Of a stretch of DNA of 64,000 bases, positions 62,856-64,000 are shown piece by piece. The DNA comes from Dyella dinghuensis (GTDB taxonomy: Bacteria > Pseudomonadota > Gammaproteobacteria > Xanthomonadales > Rhodanobacteraceae). A program made the translations under genes and the position numbers. The notes under the pieces are model-generated. The model saw only the letters and a program-made list of their open reading frames with translations, searched no databases and had not been told where the DNA came from. Position 1 is the first letter of the stretch. Every line of letters starts with the position of its first letter. Location: the NCBI RefSeq assembly GCF_003977615.1, contig NZ_RYZR01000007.1, forward strand, positions 682,001 through 746,000, written 5' to 3'.

Positions 62856-64000
62856 ATGTCCTTTGTGCCTGAACGCAAATCCAGTAACAGTGCCATCGAA
62901 GCCCTTCGCGTTCCTCCGCATTCCATCGATGCGGAGCAGGCGGTGCTGGGCGGTTTGATGCTTGCGTCCGATGCGCTGGACCGCGTCGCCGACAAACTGG
63001 GCGAGCAGGATTTCTATCGCAAGGATCACCGCCTGATCTGGCGCGCGATTACCGAGTTGGCGAACAAGGGCATGCCGTGCGACGCGATCACGCTTGGCGA
63101 CTGGTTCGAAGCCAATAGCCTGGCCGAGATGGTGGGGGGCGCCAGCTATCTGGTGGAACTGGCTAACTCGACGCCCAGCGCGGCGAACATCGTCGCGTAT
63201 GCGGAAATCGTGCGTGAGAAATCGGTGCTTCGTCAGTTGATCGACGCCGGTACCGCGATTACCGAAGACGGCTATCGTCCCGAAGGTCAATCGGTGCAAG
63301 AAGTGTTGGAAAACGCCGAGCAGCGCGTTTTCCACATTGCCGAGTCCGGTGCGCGCGGACGTAAAGACACGGTTTCCATGCGCGAGGCGGTGAAAGACGC
63401 TTTTCGCCTGCTGCATGAGCGTTATCAGAATCGTGGCCAGCTTACCGGCATTTCCTCGGGTTTCACCGATCTGGACAATCTTACGTCCGGTCTACAGCCC
63501 TCGGACTTGATCATCATTGCTGCGCGTCCGTCGATGGGTAAGACAGCGTTCTCGTTGAACATCGCCGAAGCGGCTGCGTTGCGCGCCAAGAAACCCGTCG
63601 CCGTGTTCTCGATGGAAATGTCGGCCTCACAGCTGGCGTTTCGTCTGATTTCGTCGGTCGGCCGCATCCATCAACAACATCTGCGCAACGGTGATCTGGC
63701 CGAAGAAGACTGGCCGCGCGTGACCAATGCGATTGCGCTGCTGTCCGAAGCGAAAATCTTTATCGACGATACGCCGGGTCTTTCGCCGGTGGAATTGCGT
63801 TCGCGCGCACGACGTCTGCATCGCGAGCACGGCGGCCTTGGCCTGATCGTCATCGACTACCTGCAGCTGATGCAGGTGCCGGGCAACAAGGAAAATCGTG
63901 CGACGGAGATTTCCGAGATCTCGCGCTCGCTCAAAGGTTTGGCGAAAGAGCTCAATGTGCCCGTGATCGCCCTGTCGCAGTTGAACCGCTCGCTGGAACA
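62856..64000 (+). CDS. dnaB: Replicative DNA helicase DnaB, 3' end outside window
   Basis: The first 381 codons are visible. The N-terminal domain opens with the family motif PPHSIDAEQAVLGGLML, includes KDHRLIWRAITELANKGMPCDAITL and ANTPSAANI-like LANSTPSAANIVAYAEIV. The linker TGISSGFTDLDNLTSGLQPSDL leads to the RecA-like domain with Walker A in AARPSMGKTAFSLN, SMEMSASQLAFRL, DDTPGLSPVELRSRARRL and Walker B in LIVIDYLQLM. The ATG at 62856 has AGGGA seven bases upstream; an ATG six bases earlier would be too close to it. No intein is seen in the visible part. Confidence 0.97.
   Translation, partial: MSFVPERKSSNSAIEALRVPPHSIDAEQAVLGGLMLASDALDRVADKLGEQDFYRKDHRLIWRAITELANKGMPCDAITLGDWFEANSLAEMVGGASYLVELANSTPSAANIVAYAEIVREKSVLRQLIDAGTAITEDGYRPEGQSVQEVLENAEQRVFHIAESGARGRKDTVSMREAVKDAFRLLHERYQNRGQLTGISSGFTDLDNLTSGLQPSDLIIIAARPSMGKTAFSLNIAEAAALRAKKPVAVFSMEMSASQLAFRLISSVGRIHQQHLRNGDLAEEDWPRVTNAIALLSEAKIFIDDTPGLSPVELRSRARRLHREHGGLGLIVIDYLQLMQVPGNKENRATEISEISRSLKGLAKELNVPVIALSQLNRSLE

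Overview
The window is a continuous bacterial chromosome segment with no phage, plasmid, CRISPR or tRNA signal. Protein families and gene order point to a gammaproteobacterium of the Lysobacterales (Xanthomonadales). A Rhodanobacteraceae member near Dyella is my best guess. The reasons are the leuS-lptE-holA-nadD order, the divided PqiA with PqiB and PqiC, the minor pilin operon of the fimU-pilVWX type, and a small Ser/Lys/His-rich secreted protein. The genus is inferred, since no rRNA is present.

Layout. 1-2455 (minus): minor pilins PilX (cut by the window edge), PilW, PilV and FimT/FimU. 2736-5761 (minus): a Fur-boxed siderophore receptor with a PiuC-type hydroxylase. 5.9-16.8 kb: secreted M13 and M14 peptidases, a phosphoesterase behind a candidate Pho box, a Tat-exported multicopper oxidase, an SDR, a hotdog protein and CnoX. 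16.9-20.4 kb: the pqi operon. 20.6-33.8 kb: the housekeeping series leuS-lptE-holA-nadD, rsfS-rlmH and maf, split by two inserts. The first insert holds msrB-dipZ facing a SigF-type ECF sigma factor and its NrsF-type partner. The second holds a GNAT enzyme and an LTA-synthase-like phosphotransferase. 33.8-40.1 kb: membrane proteins, a YpfJ-type peptidase, and a second ECF sigma/anti-sigma pair facing a Tat phosphoesterase and a cupredoxin. 40.2-48.6 kb: two DEAD-box helicases, SDR, GNAT and MFS genes, slyD and ohrR-ohr. 48.6-54.6 kb: cell-wall hydrolase, redox and amino-acid enzymes. 54.7-60.6 kb (minus): a seven-gene run from asnS to a RidA protein that includes a probable 2-aminomuconate branch of tryptophan catabolism. 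60.8-64.0 kb: an A-type Fe-S carrier, rpsF-rpsR-rplI and the start of dnaB.

The strongest new reading is regulatory. In both ECF loci the divergent intergenic region carries the same bipartite motif on both strands. For the msrB-dipZ/sigF locus it is GTAACC-N16-CGAA twice, which is the motif I recall for Caulobacter SigF. For the second locus it is GGAATA-N16-GGTAAT twice. Each pair would let one sigma factor fire its own operon and the facing effector operon together. The first locus would be an envelope methionine-sulfoxide repair circuit: exported MsrB, a DipZ protein that could bring reductant across the membrane, and its own sigma/anti-sigma pair.

Repeats: two copies of a ~132 bp inverted-repeat element lie between convergent genes at 11.7 and 43.6 kb. 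A second REP-doublet family sits inside the rpsR-rplI interval at 62.0 kb.
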